Positions 26,655-39,242 are shown, counted from the first letter of the stretch. The stretch is 64,000 bases of DNA from Rotaria sordida (GCA_905250125.1 CAJNOL010000394.1:1-64000), one strand, 5' to 3'. Notes: generated from the letters alone by a model not told the origin. Program-made: numbers and translations.

Positions 26655-29600
26655 ATCGATTTGTATAATTTACTCAAAGGAATAAAATATAAAGAATAAA
26701 ATGGTAACAAAATTACAAATGATTTAACGGTTCGTTTTATACAAATAAAAGAAAAGAAAAATGTAAATGGAGAAACCGATGAAATGAAATGGGCAATCAT
26801 ACATTAGACGAAACAACAACAACAACAACAACAACAAACAAAAGTCAGTAACCAATCTTTCTCTCATTTGCTTTTCTCTTTTTTTTTCTCACCAGTTTCA
26901 AGTGCACATTTTTCCTTCCACGATCCATTTCCCTCTTCAACAATAACTGTGTATTTTAAATTTTCTTTTTTTTTTTTACCTCTCAATTCTTTTTGTTCGA
27001 TCAATCGACCATTACATGAATCTTTTGTCCCAATTTTTCTTTTTCTTTTTCTTTTTTAACATAAAAAATGAAATCATTAAACAAATAAATATTGAAAATA
27101 TTAGTTCAAAAAAAAAAGAAGTAAGAAAAAAAGAAAAAAAAGAAAAGCAATATGACATTGTATATACTCAAATAATGATGTTACACTTGAAAAAAGCTTA
27201 ACTATGTGTGGCGTATGGTCGATGAGGTTTCGTTTAAAGTAATGTATAGTAATTTATGTTCTGAAGAAAGAAACAAGAAACTTGGATGTGATCAAGACCT
27301 TGAAAGAATAACAACTAGCAAAAAAATCAATAATAAACTACTCAAATTTTTCAATAGATTTAGATTTGTTTTAATATAGTTAATTTAAATTTTGCGTCTC
27401 ACAAAAAATTGGATTTCTATGTCTTGCTTCTTTTTTTTGACTAATAGATGTTATAAGTCTATGTTTGAAGCATTATTTTCATTAATGTTATTCTCGTCTT
27501 TTTATATCTATATTCTCAAAAAAAAGAATTCATCTTATATTAAATATTAGTTTGTTATAGAAAAATTACTAAAACTTTAAAATATGATGTTTTACTTATA
27601 AGTAATCAAATCGTTGCATAAAAGAACTTTTCTCGATATGTTAAGAAATATACATGAATTAATAAGAGTGTCTGATGAAATTACAATGTTTCAAAAGTAT
27701 CATAATATTATACATCTGCAACCGTATCATATATGACATTCTAAAAAACATGTCATAAGCAAGAAAATGTATAGTAGAGTTATTGTAGATAAAGAGTATA
27801 CAATAGATTTCGATTTCTTCAAGGAATGTTCTTTTCTCACATGAGTCTATACTGATGAAGGTTGATATTTATAGTCTATGTCTAATTTAACAAGAGAAGT
27901 CGTTCAACTGATAAATCGATTTTGAATCGAGACTATGTGCATTATATTGACCTAAATGAACTATGAATATTCTGAAAAGAGTTATTGGTGTGGAGATATT
28001 GCACTGTTATGATACTTTTTAAATGAATCCCTTGTAAAGCAAAAAAACTGATTTTCGAATTTCGACTTGAAATTTTGCTTAAAGACAAGCATTAACAAGA
28101 ATAGATATTTTTGTGAATGTTTTAGATCTTATAGTTGTTCCTATCCTAAGATACAACTATAGTAATAGAACGTCTTTTATATTGCACATATAAACCGGCA
28201 GATTTGATGTTCTTATTTCAGGATAGAAGTACATCAAACGACTTGAAACATTCACAATAAACTATTCTTGTTAAAGCTTGTCTCTATGCAAAGTTTCCAG
28301 TTGAAATTCGAAAATTGATTTTTCTGTTACGACAGTATTCATTTAAAAAAAATCTGTAAAGGTGCAGTATATCCGCAGCAATCACTCTTTTCAGGATATT
28401 CATAGTTCATTTGAGTCTACAGAATGCACATAGTTTCGACTCAAAAGTGATTAATAAGTTAGAGAACTTCTTTTGTAAGCTAATTAGAATTTTAGATTTA
28501 TATTTGTTATTGTTCCTGAAATAGTAGTAATGTAAAAATCATTAAAATTGTTTAATTATTGTTTTGTATTAGTAGACAGAAAAAAAAATTGTATTGTAAT
28601 CATATGATCACTCGTTCACTACGAGTAAATTTTACTTTTCTGCATGTCATTCTTGCGTTTCTGTTATTTTCTTACACGATTATGAATAGATAAAGAATCG
28701 TATGATCATTTTTTCTTTGTTCATAGTAACGTATAGAAACAACAAAACTTGGAAATGAATTATAGGGGAAAGGCAGTATGATCCTCAGAGTAACCAAGTG
28801 CTCTAATGAATAGTTGGCATTTTTTAGAATCAAAGTACAATTCTTTAACTAAATAAATAAAACTAATCCATTGAAAGTTTTGAATCTTGCAATTTAGATT
28901 AAATAATCGATACAGAGAGACTGTTAAATACTTTATAAGGTCAGCGAATATTACGATCAGTTACAGCAAATGATAAATTAAGATTGAGAGCAGACATATA
29001 AATATCGATACGCAATTTTGACTTGTTTGTTTTCTTTAAACAAATTTGATTTGTAAGTCTTTCTTCAATCAGTACATTATAGGCAACATAGCTAATAAAA
29101 CATGAAAAATATTGCTAAAATTATTGCTTTTTAGGTTTTAACGTTACTTGCATCTGTAAAACGATAATTTGTACAGAGGTAAACTTTTTAGTATAGAGTA
29201 GATCTAGATATCTAGTGCATGTACTATGAATGTCAATATCCATCAGTATGGGTTCATGTTAGAAATGAATGTTGCTTGAGAGAATCAAATTTTATTGTAC
29301 ATCTTGAATATGATACTAGATAATTACTTTTCATACATCTACGAATAGTTGATTAATAGATATGGTTTTATAATTTTTCATAATGTCAGTTTCTTTCAGA
29401 ATAAAAACGATTTATATTCTAATTGTGTATGGCTGTCATCATCTTTCTTTTAGTATAGTTCAGCCTTATTTGAGATAAGCTGTGTATGTAATTGCCGTTT
29501 TGTCTATAGCTATTCTATCAAGTTGTTTGATCATAAATTAACGGGCTATATACAAGAGCATTTACAAATCTTATTTATTAATTTATGGATGGTGACATAA

Positions 29601-30250
29601 TGTGCTTTCATACCCATGTATTGTTTCTCATTCCGACAATAAGAAATTTTCATAATTTGATTGTATTGAAAAAACAATTTACTATGCAGTTAGTCGACGA
29701 ATAGATAATATTTAGCTTGCATTTCCTATTCCAAAATGATAAGTGTAATTACACTGAAGAAACTAGTGACTTTTCACTTATATAAATTATCATTCAACAA
29801 ATATAATTCGAAATCATTGAATTAAATTTATACATTGCTATAGCTTTCGTAATGTTTAATCTTATCAACAATGATAAGCATACAAAAAATAAAATACTTA
29901 AAAAAAGTTCTTCGAGAAAAGATACCACCACATAAGATAGTAAATCTGCCGCTTACACATTTCTGTGTATTTATTTTATGTTTAAGTCAAAATAAAAAAA
30001 AATTTCTCGAAGACTATTTAGCTTTTGGAAATTTTTTTTACCTTGACTAAAACAAAAAAGCTAAATATATAGAAATGTACAGAATTTTATGCTCTATCTT
30101 TCTAATCTATTGAATGTGAAACCTAAGGAAGTAGCAAATTTACAATCTTATCCGACGATGTCAATATTTTATTCGCAACAAGCATATATTGTTAACTTAA
30201 ATTTATCAATTCTGAAGATTCAATTAACGTTTCACTTTTTTTTGACTATT
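26655..30250. other. intergenic, with one large foldback element
   Basis: No gene is supported. Pyrimidine-rich runs and a (CAA)n run near 26815-26837 lie upstream of the low-complexity gene and may belong to its promoter or 5' UTR. The foldback element at 27893-28478 is listed separately. Around 29908-30012, TCTTCGAGAAA and TTTCTCGAAGA form a perfect short inverted pair about 90 bp apart. Confidence 0.45.
27893..28478. mobile_element. foldback element A (~290-bp arms)
   Basis: The whole segment is a large imperfect palindrome centred near 28185. The left arm CGAGACTATGTGCATTATAT is matched by the complement of the right arm around 28420-28440, and AAATGAACTATGAATATTCT occurs on both sides in inverted orientation. 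Inside, TTTCGACTTGAAATTTTGC also recurs inverted. Its ends (TTCAACTGATAAATCGATTT) resemble those of the element at 48355-48947, so they form one family. There is no coding frame. Confidence 0.75.
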
Positions 30251-30890
30251 TTATTTATTCTCATAAATTTTAAAAACATAAATAATAATTCTTCCAAATG
30301 TATCATAACTATCATAAAATGTTAATCGAAATGGAATTTGATCGATAACATGCGCTGTTGGAAGACGAAAGACGTTTATCTAATGTTAAGGAATTTAAAC
30401 TTAGAAAAAAACCAAATATCTAACATATAAGAATAATAAATATAATAAAAAAACAAAAAGGATATTTGTAATTTTCCATGATTATCAGGATAAAATTCAG
30501 CAATAGATGTAAATGTTCCATCTTGTTGTCGATCTTCAATAACAAATCGTTTTGCTGCAAAACCTCCTTGAAATTTAATAGCAATACTATTCAATGAAAT
30601 ACATTTCATAGGAGTAATCTGTATCCATTGTGGAGAACCCTAAACATTGCATATAAAAATTATATTAAAAACCAAAAAAAAAAAAGAAACAAAAAGAAAT
30701 CTTACTGCTTCTGAATTCCAACATGTTTCCTCATTTCCATCAATTAAATTCTTCTTTCCATAATTCTTATTGTCTTTATTAAGAACAGAACTAACTCTAG
30801 GAATTTTTCAATAATAAACAATTACAAACTATCATAAACAATCTACCTCAACTGAGTTTCATTTAATTCTATTTCTATATTAGATGCCAT
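30251..30890 (-). CDS. NR2C2AP: NR2C2AP (TRA16) homologue, discoidin-like fold
   Basis: Four exons (30847-30890, 30706-30796, 30466-30639, 30251-30373) give about 143 aa, close to the usual ~139. Family features in order are VSSVLNKDNKNYGKKNLIDG, EETCWNSE, SPQWIQI, IKFQGGFAAKRFVIE, then FYPDN and, in the last exon, LTFYDSYDTFGRIIIYVFKI. In vertebrates the protein binds the orphan nuclear receptor NR2C2/TR4 and represses it; the discoidin-like beta-sandwich is inferred from the family. The last intron (30374-30465) is not GT-AG: it begins ATATCCTTT and carries a TTCCTTAAC branch site, so it is a U12-type AT-AC intron. The gene lies 118 bp downstream of PITRM1 on the same strand, and its ATG directly follows an ACTTTCTAG acceptor-like site. 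Confidence 0.9.
30374..30465 (-). other. U12-type AT-AC intron in NR2C2AP
   Basis: The 92-nt intron has the 5' splice site ATATCCTTT on the minus strand and the branch-point sequence TTCCTTAAC (30385-30393). Its end, ATAAAC, puts the branch adenosine about 12 nt from the 3' splice site. All match the minor-spliceosome consensus. Removing it keeps phase 0 and restores a conserved LQ-x-F-x-x-P junction. Using the AG six bases earlier would also keep frame (AT-AG) and add Ile-Asn, but sits too near the branch point. Confidence 0.9.
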
Positions 30891-31008
30891 CTAGAAAGTG
30901 CACATATACATGATTTTTATTTACTAAAGTTGGATATATGTTTATTTATCTAAATAAACTTAAAGAAAACAATACAATAAACAAAAAGAAAAAACAAGAA
31001 ACGTCATT
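30891..31008 (-). promoter_or_regulatory. 118-bp gap: PITRM1 poly(A) signals and probable trans-splice acceptor
   Basis: On the minus strand this gap has AATAAA-type words (AGATAAATAAACAT and GTAAATAAAAATC) soon after the PITRM1 stop, then a pyrimidine-containing stretch ending CTTTCTAG immediately before the NR2C2AP ATG. An acceptor with no upstream exon is what a spliced-leader trans-splicing site looks like. Confidence 0.5.
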
Positions 31009-34000
31009 TTAATCTCCAATTGATGGCATTTGAGAATTTTTCACTTGACGAAATTGTTCATCAACATCAAATTGTGGATTATCTGGACCAAGTATTGTAG
31101 CTGCATAAGGTTTTTTAAGTAAATATTTTTGTGTTACATCAATTAGATTTTGTTTTTGACAAGCAAATATTCGATCACGATTTTTTTGTCGCATTTCATC
31201 ATCAATTCCATGTAAAAATCGTGTCATACCTTGATTACCAGGTGATTTTGGTTTATCAAGCTACAAAGTAAAAAATATAAAAAATTATTTGTTTGTTTTT
31301 TTTCAAAGTAAAATTTAAAAGAAAAAGATGCTCTACTTTTTGAAATGTTGCTAATTTAGCTTCATCAACATCTTTATCAGTAAAATTTCCATTAACAAAA
31401 TAATCAATACATTGATTAAATCGTTCAAGTGTTTCAACCGAATGTGGATCTCTAAAAAATAAAAAAAATCATCCAAATACTAAGTTTTTTTTTATACAGA
31501 GCAGCCTAAAAGTCATTTTATCGAGGAAAAAATTGAATATCACTGCCATGTTTTAACTAAGTAAACTGATTTTTTTTATTACTGATTTGAGTTCTGAAAG
31601 TTTCAGTCCTAAACAATGAGAGTTTGTTGCAAAAATTGTTAATGTGTTCCATCTACTCTTATGAGGCTCCGAAAAAATTTTCTTGTAATCATTATCACGT
31701 TTTCATTTCTGGTTTCATTTAAATTTTCAAATTACAGAAATATTCTCACGTTCAAACTATCTCAACAGTTAATTAAGTATTATACAAGAATTTAAATATA
31801 CCAAGAAATCATAAACAAGATAAATATTATAGTGAATTTCAGTTTTAGCTATACAAGAACACATGCGATACTTTTGCAGTTTCCTCAACAGATTTCTCGA
31901 TCTTTATGGCTAAAATTTCAGAGCATATTGGAAAACAAAACATGTATCTATGATATAAATATGAGATCAATCAGTTTAGAAATACGACGTTTATTTTGGC
32001 CACGAAAATTTATTGTTTTTTTTTTTACAACTCGTGAAAGATAACTATTTTCTTTTTGTCTACATATTTCTTATGAATATAAACTGTGAACTAGAGCTCG
32101 TCAGATCGCGTTCGGATCTGAAATTTTTCTATTAACCGAATCCGAAAAAGTTGGATTTGATAGGCTCTACTGTGAACATACTTTTCTCAGTAATGAAAAA
32201 ATCAGTCTATTTGATCAAAATAAGTCGATGATATTTAATTTTTTCTCGTTAAAGTGACTTTTGAGCCATTCTGTACTTTCTTACCGATATGAAAAGAATG
32301 AAAATAAATTTCCACGTAGATATGCTCCACCACCATAGGCACCACCTATTTCACGAATTTCGCGTAATAAAAATTTATTAAACATTAATTTTGTTAATAT
32401 TAATAAACTATATAAATAAAAATTATGCTGTAATTTTAATCAATAATAAAAATAGAAATTTACCGAGGATAATCTTCATGACTATATGGTACACTTTGAT
32501 AACATTGACCTGAATAGAATACATCAAATGGCATTTCAAAATGAGTTTTCGATGGTAATTTATTTCGTCCAATTTGAAAATCATTTTTAAGATAATTTTG
32601 TGCATTTTCATGACGTATTAATTGTAATTTATTTGTTGATGATCCTGGAAGTCGATCAAGAAATGTTTCAAGTCGTTTCATTCCATTTGTTAATCCATTT
32701 GATTCACCATTAAAAGCACAACTTTAAAAAAAAGAAAAGACAGAAAATAAATATTTATTTTGAAAGAAAAAAAACAAACCAAAACAATTAAATTTACCGT
32801 AAAGAATTCTTAGTTAAAATATAATCTGCAATTTGACTTAATTTTTTTGTTAGATTATCAAAATTTTCTATACGAGCTATTTCTTGCATACGATTAACTT
32901 GTGTTAAACCAAATAGATTTTCTGATAATTGATCAACAGGTCCATATTGACTAGCTGAATGTATAACAGCAAATGTATGACCAGATTCATGAACACTATT
33001 TGCATAAGCTGATGCTTGACCTTTAATTAATGTTTTTAAACGATCATATTGATGAAGTTGTTGACTTTAAAAACAAAAAATAATTATTCAAAAAACTAAA
33101 TCGAATAAACTTCATACTTAAAATGAAGAAGTATATCTTCCCAAAGATCAAACATATCATTAATATTTCGATCAAGACAATATGATGAAAGTAAAAGACC
33201 CTAAATTTAAATGAAAATAAATTTTAAAAAAGATTTCTTTTATTTTAAATTACTTCTTCATAATCTTCAATTTGAAATGAACTTTCATCTAAATGTGTTG
33301 ATACATTAAGACCACCAGTTTTTAAATCAATTTGTTCTGATAATTGAAGATAATTAAATTTTTTTGAACCAAGTCTAAAGAAACAAAAAATAATATATAT
33401 GTCGTATTAAACAAAAGAATGGTTACATTTCAATGATACGCTTCACATATTTTCTTTCTTTCTGTCTTTCTTTCTTTTTTTTTCTTTTCTTTTTTTATTT
33501 TTTATTTTATAATTGCACATTTACCTGTGCGAAGCTTTTTTTTTCTTCGGACTTTTTTAATATACAACGAGAAAAAAACAAAAAAAAAAATCTATGTTTG
33601 ATACACAATTTCGTCTTTCACCCGAACTATTGGGTAATGGTACAACATCTGATGATTCATCATCAAATGGACCATGGCCCCAAATATCCCTTGATCGTCT
33701 TCTTGAACAGCATGACATAACACCGGCTCAACCATTATCAATTAGTGATACAACAAATAATGATTTTTGGTCATCATCAGCACAATTTAAGGAATTTTTT
33801 AATAATTATAATCGACAATCTCAACAACAAAATAAACAAATTGATATATCATCATTACTTTCATCATCACCATCACCACCACCACCACGACAGCAACATC
33901 ATCCTCAACAACATCAATCACAACAACAACATTTTCAATTACCTCTTATTGATAATCATATATTTGAATCTCAACCTGATTCACAACCTTTATTTTTTGG

Positions 34001-37000
34001 TCAATATTCGTCCGATAATAATCCAATTTCTATAAGACGAGATCCATATCATTATCAACAACAATCGCAACCATATACAAATCGTTCACGACAAACGTCA
34101 CATCTTCAACGACAGCATCACCACCAACAACAATATAATCGAACTGCACCACCAGTTCTTCAAATACCTAGTGAAGATCATTATCAATATCAACATCAAC
34201 CGCAACAGCAACAGCAAGCAATTGGTCCACCACGTTATAAACATAGTCAACCTCCGGCTTATGTTGCTTGTTTAAATCATGGTATTAATTATAATGGTGT
34301 ATCTGGTCCACCTATACTTTTACCACCATCATTTTAAGAAAAAGAAAAGAAATAAAAGATTCACTTCGTTTTCTTTTTTGTTCGATAGTTTTCTTTTTAA
34401 ATAATAAATACTCACTTTGTGAGAATATTAATAAATAATGGTAAGTAAGATTTTAATTCATTTGGTAATTCAAATGTATTAAGTAAGCAACGAAAATAAA
34501 TTATACCATTTGTTGGTTGTTCACATAATTGGACATAAGTATTACCTACAATAAATAAAATGGTGAAGACATTAAATATATAAAATATGCACCTATTTGT
34601 CCTTGTATTATTGGCACACGTATAGCCTTCTTATCAATGTCAGTAATAGACAATGTAGGTAAAACATCAACGTTCTGAGGTGCAGATTGTCGTTTTTGTA
34701 ATTCTAAACCTAAAAAAAACAAAATCTTTTTTTTTAAGTTAAAAAACAAAAACAAATAAAATATAAACCTTTTTCATATATTAATTGTTTATCTTTACAT
34801 TGAGATATTAATTGTTGACAAAGTTGTGATTCTTTTTGTTTTTTCTTTTCCGAATATTCTTCATCAATATTCATTGTTGCTATTAATTTATGATTATTTT
34901 TCTATGAAAGAAAACAAAAATTTTACTAAATAAATTATTTCAATTTAGTATTTTGTTTTTAATGCGAACAAGAAAATATTTTTCAACAATATCTTGAAGT
35001 AATCGAGGATTTTTTGTCATTTCATCATTAAATTTTTCAAGATATTTTGTTATTTGAAGACTATCAATTGGATCTGTATCATGTATCCAAGAATATATTA
35101 AACCCTAGATTAATTGAAATATTTATTTCGAAAAAAGAAAATTTAAAATATATAATCTATACGAACTAAAATAATTTTCAGGCCAAAATTTTCATCTTGA
35201 TGTTTAATACCAAGTTCAAATTGATGAAGTAATGCATCAATTTGACTTTGTTCAAAACCTTTTCTAAAAGAATAAATTTTGTAAAAAAAAAAAGGTGTGT
35301 CTTAAATTTTACCTGGCAACTTCTTGAAATGTTTCATCAATAATTTTAACAACACGATCAACATCGTTTTTGGATATATCTTGTAAACCAACATGAAATG
35401 TTGTATTTAGTGTATGACGTCCAAAACTAGAATAATTAATTAATTCAAAAGTAATAAACTTCACGTAGAAGAAAAAAAAACGTTTATCATATAGAAAAAA
35501 AGGATGAAATCTAAATTAGTAGAGATTTATTAGATTTTTTTAAAAATGACTTTGTCGTTTTAAATTAATAAGAACATTTTCTGAGATTTCTTCAACATGT
35601 TATTTTAATATTTATTATAGTTATTTGTTTGATGAAGAATTCATACTAGTCAATATGAATAATATTACTTTAGTCTGTGAATATTAGCATTATGTTAATA
35701 ATAATAATAAGCTAACAGATATAAAGAATATTTCATATGCTCTCATAGTCAATAAAAGTTTAATAGAAGAAAATTTTCTTGATTTTCTTTGAAATACTCT
35801 CTGATTTTATTCTTCCTAATAGGAGGTTATTGAAAAGTAATTTGACAAAATGTTTGTTCATTTTTTTACTCTCTTAAAGGAGCCTGTAGAAATTTGAAAA
35901 ACATTTCTCTAAGACTTTTGGCTTGGAAGTTATGAGTCGACCTTTTAGAGGTGCGAAAATTTAGTTTGAACAGAGAAAATTCACGTTTTTTGAAGCAATT
36001 GAGTCTCCTTTCCTGCATGCGGTATAATGTCAATTGCATAAAATTAAAGGCGAAATTGTTCTCTAGAAAGTGATATAAGAATGAAGAGTTCCAAAACAAT
36101 CATTCAGGAATGATTGACCTCACTTTGTAAGTCTATCTTTCATAGATATTGAGAAACTTGTCTAAATTGGCACGATATATTTTACGACATTACTCACTAT
36201 TGGCACATGACTTAAAGCAAAATAATCATTAGTATACCAGTTTACAGAGAAACATTTGTTCTTTCATTTGCTGTATTTGAAATATTTTTTTGCTTCTACG
36301 TTGAGTAAGCTCTGGTCTGTTCAATTAACGAGCATCGAAAAAAACTTGTTTCATAAATCTCAAACACCAGAAGTTCTACTAAGAAAATCTTGAAATCACA
36401 TTTGAAAAAAAAATACAAAAATTCAGATATTAACCTAATGTATTCAAATTTCTACAGGCTCCTTTACAGGAGGCCGAAAAATGAACAAACATTTTGTCAA
36501 ATTACTTTTCAATAATCCATTAGTATTGTTTATATATCGTTATATGAAAGGATTATGAAACAAAATTTATATAGTAAACATCTTTAAAATTCTTATCAAA
36601 TTGATTAGAATTAAAATTTACCCTGTATCAGGTGAATAACTATTACCAATGTTTGGTATAATTAATTTCTTATAAAATGGAGAGTTTTCTGATTCAACAA
36701 GTAATGAACAAACAATATTCAAAAGAAACGTCTCCCATGTATTACGTATACTAAAAATTTACAAAAAAGAAATATATATTATATTTAATAAATGAATAAT
36801 TATTTATTTTACCTTCCAAGTAAATAACTAACACTAACAGTTGTTGTTTTATTTGGATCAACAACAAATGATTGTGGTGAACAAGTTATATTTACTGATC
36901 GTGATTTATTCCAATGAGATTCTTCAATAAGTTTTGATGATATTGCTTCAGCTTTTTGCTGTTCATAATGATGTAGATAATCATTAAGAAATGCAAGTGT

Positions 37001-39242
37001 ATCTGATAATGGAAACGAACCATATGTAAAAAATCTAATTTTAATTAAAATTTAATTATCAAAAATTAAAAATTTTTTATTGTATTTTTCATACCTTCCA
37101 TTAGATGGATGATAATGTGTTGTATGAAATTCTCTAAGTGCATTCCATGTTAATATAGGAATTTTTTCTGGATCACCACCTGATTCATACTGATATGTTG
37201 ATGTTGGCATTAAATTATTTTGTACTTGACGAGCATAAACTTGATGACTATTACTCTATATAAAATGAAGAATACTAGTTTAAACTCAGAAAAATAAAAT
37301 CAATTAGTTAACTTACAAAAACACCTTTCATTTCATTAAATACAACACCTTTGATAACAATTGGTGATGTTGGATCATCAATTTTTTCATGTTCAAGACG
37401 CCAACCTTCTTGCCTTTATTTAACAAAAAACAAAAAAAACAACTGTATATATGTATTTCTTTTTTCAAATAAAATTATCATTTTACATAAAATCATATTC
37501 ATCAAGTTTTGGATGTAAAACAGCATCGAGATAAATAGACATGAGATTAAAATAATCTTTTTGATTTTGTGTAGAAAATGCATACATTGTCCAGTCGCTA
37601 GCTAGAAAAATAACAATTCAACAATATACATAGAGCACGACAAATTTTTTTTTTGTCGTCCAGGTCTTCTAAAATCGGTAATTTCAGTACCACTATTCTA
37701 ATATAATGCTTGGACATATTTAGGACTATGTACAATATTTTAGATTTAGAAGTCTCGAGATTCGTTGTATTTTTACATGTCTTTCAGACTAGTGGTACAA
37801 TAGGCCTACGAAAATTTATCGAACGAAAAATAATCGAGAAATTTATACACTTCCAAAAATTCTTTTTTCTTACAAGGGAACATTCCCAGATGCCGGAGCG
37901 CTTTGAATTCGAGACTAAGAGCACCTTGTAGATCTTAGTGAGCTGTGTCTATGGTAAAAAGAGTTCATGCTTATGACTTGTTTCTGAGAAAATCGAACGT
38001 TTTTAGTGAATTTTCACTGTAGGGTTTTAGTTTTGCAGCAAGATCATATTTTCGAATTTCGATCTGAAACTTTGCCTCCATAAAGATCTCAATTAGACTA
38101 GCTTGCATAAAAAATTTCAGAATTTTTGGACTAAGTCTTTCCGAGATATGGAGCTTTCAAGATGTAGGCCGTTTTCCATATATAGTATAGACAGCATGTA
38201 TTTTTTGAGAGCTTCGTATCTCGGAGAGTCTTAATCCAAAAATTCTGAAATTTTTTATGCAAGCTAGTCTAATTGAGATCTTGATTTAGGCAAAGTTTCA
38301 GATCGAAATTCGAAAATATGATCTTGCTGCAAAACTAAAGCCCTACAGCGAAAATTCACTAAAAACGTTTGAGCTCCTCAGAAACAAGCCATAAGCCTGA
38401 ACTCTTTTTACCACAGACACAGCTCACTAAGATCTACAAGATGCGCTAAGTTCCGACTTCAAAGCGCTCCGACATCTGGGAATGTTCCCTCGTTAGTTTA
38501 ATCGAATGTACAAGTGCATTGTTCATGAGGCGCAATGCTTTGAAAAACAATATTAAAACCAACTGTCGAATAGTTGTCTAAAGAACTGACAAAAAAAAAC
38601 TTTTGAAGTACCCCTTGTATATTGAAAATAAAAACTATTGTTCCTTTTTTTTTTGAATAAATACCTGTAAAAGCATTCATAAATGTAGCCATGCTACGAT
38701 TAGTCATTTTAAAAAATGGATCACGACATGGAAATTTCTCTGAACCGCAAAGTGCTGTATGTTCAAGAATATGCGCAACACCTGTATCATCTTTTGGTGT
38801 TGTTTGAAAAGCAACACTATAAAAAACGAAAAATAAAAACCAATAAAGATTTAACGAAAACATGAACTTTTCTTCTCTAACCTCCAAACATTATTTTTAT
38901 GTTCACGATCAATATGTAAATGTTGACAACCAGTTAATTTATGTTGAAGTTTAATAGCAGTTAAACGAAATTCTGGTATAGGTGTTATCTAAAAACAAAA
39001 AACGAATAGTTGATATATAATTGTTGATTTTTAATTTTACCTCTTTTACAATATAACCATTTAATTCTTGACCAACCGAAAGAGATGTTAAAGGTGTTTT
39101 AGGTGCAATAGATAATTTTTGTAATTGACGATTTAATGAAAATCGTGTTGGATTGATAATTCTATTTGAAAAATATCAATAAATAAATAAATAAATAATT
39201 AAATTTTAATTTTTACCGATGACATAATCGAAGGAGATTCAT
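31009..39242 (-). CDS. PITRM1: mitochondrial presequence protease (M16C zinc peptidase)
   Basis: I read 22 exons on the minus strand: 39217-39242, 39041-39161, 38882-38988, 38665-38816, 37487-37601, 37317-37413, 37095-37255, 36813-37034, 36622-36750, 35313-35426, 35167-35263, 34970-35104, 34769-34901, 34593-34709, 34416-34545, 33254-33374, 33118-33200, 32798-33064, 32464-32721, 32285-32407, 31337-31451, 31009-31260. They sum to 1,024 codons, near the family's ~1,035. The N-terminus ([20 protein letters not shown]) is basic and amphipathic, fitting a mitochondrial signal. The inverted zinc motif HILEH is at residues 100-104, followed by [16 protein letters not shown] and FMNAFT. Later landmarks are [39 protein letters not shown] and ILGPDNP. 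It degrades imported targeting peptides, and in mammals amyloid-beta, in the matrix. Four introns exceed 800 bp and three contain inverted-repeat elements, the fourth a nested gene. Confidence 0.96.
31495..32275. mobile_element. TIR element in a PITRM1 intron
   Basis: In the 833-bp penultimate intron, the left end (CCTAAAAGTCATTTTATCGAGGAAAAAATT, about 31505-31535) is matched inverted at about 32234-32270 (AATTTTTTCTCGTTAAAGTGACTTTTGAGCC). The interior holds only short frames. This fits a non-autonomous DNA transposon of about 780 bp. Its presence explains why this intron is ten times longer than its neighbours. Confidence 0.65.
33594..34337 (+). CDS. nested Gln/His/Pro-rich intronless gene, antisense in a PITRM1 intron
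   Basis: A 247-aa open frame nearly fills the 1,041-bp PITRM1 intron (33375-34415) on the opposite strand. The N-terminus ([20 protein letters not shown]) and C-terminus ([19 protein letters not shown]) are not low-complexity. The middle is Gln-rich (QQ runs), with a poly-Pro PSPPPP stretch and His runs. There is no signal peptide or membrane segment. Codon choice is consistent along the frame and the ATG follows an A-rich leader (AAAAAAAAATCT), so I judge it a real gene, not chance. I do not recognise the family; Gln-rich composition is common in transcription and RNA-binding proteins, which is only a hint. A pyrimidine-rich stretch upstream could serve as promoter or trans-splice acceptor. 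Confidence 0.65.
   Translation: MFDTQFRLSPELLGNGTTSDDSSSNGPWPQISLDRLLEQHDITPAQPLSISDTTNNDFWSSSAQFKEFFNNYNRQSQQQNKQIDISSLLSSSPSPPPPRQQHHPQQHQSQQQHFQLPLIDNHIFESQPDSQPLFFGQYSSDNNPISIRRDPYHYQQQSQPYTNRSRQTSHLQRQHHHQQQYNRTAPPVLQIPSEDHYQYQHQPQQQQQAIGPPRYKHSQPPAYVACLNHGINYNGVSGPPILLPPSF
35825..36518. mobile_element. ~690-bp TIR element in a PITRM1 intron
   Basis: Terminal inverted repeats of about 70 bp bound the element. The left end (GGTTATTGAAAAGTAATTTG, continuing through ACAAAATGTTTGTTCATTTTT to AGGAGCCTGTAGAAATTT near 35896) is matched inverted from about 36446 to 36518. The interior is not palindromic and lacks a transposase-sized frame. It accounts for most of the 1.2-kb intron 35427-36621. 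The long TIRs with a unique centre suggest a non-autonomous DNA transposon. Confidence 0.85.
37874..38490. mobile_element. foldback element C in a PITRM1 intron
   Basis: This is a near-complete palindrome with arms of about 300 bp and a centre near 38185. The left end AGGGAACATTCCCAGATGCC has its complement at 38461-38490. AAAATTCTGAAATTTTTTATG in the right arm and its complement in the left arm agree almost perfectly, as do GATCTACAAG, ACACAGCTCACTAAG and TTTCGATCTGAAACTTTGCC. The element lies wholly inside the 1.06-kb intron after PITRM1 exon 4. A transcript would fold into a very long hairpin. Confidence 0.9.

Noticed and set aside
34960-35170. Two PITRM1 donors reading GTTCG instead of GTAAG
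   Set aside because: Frame and family alignment support them, but donor +3 to +5 variation is common; this alone is not a special class of intron.
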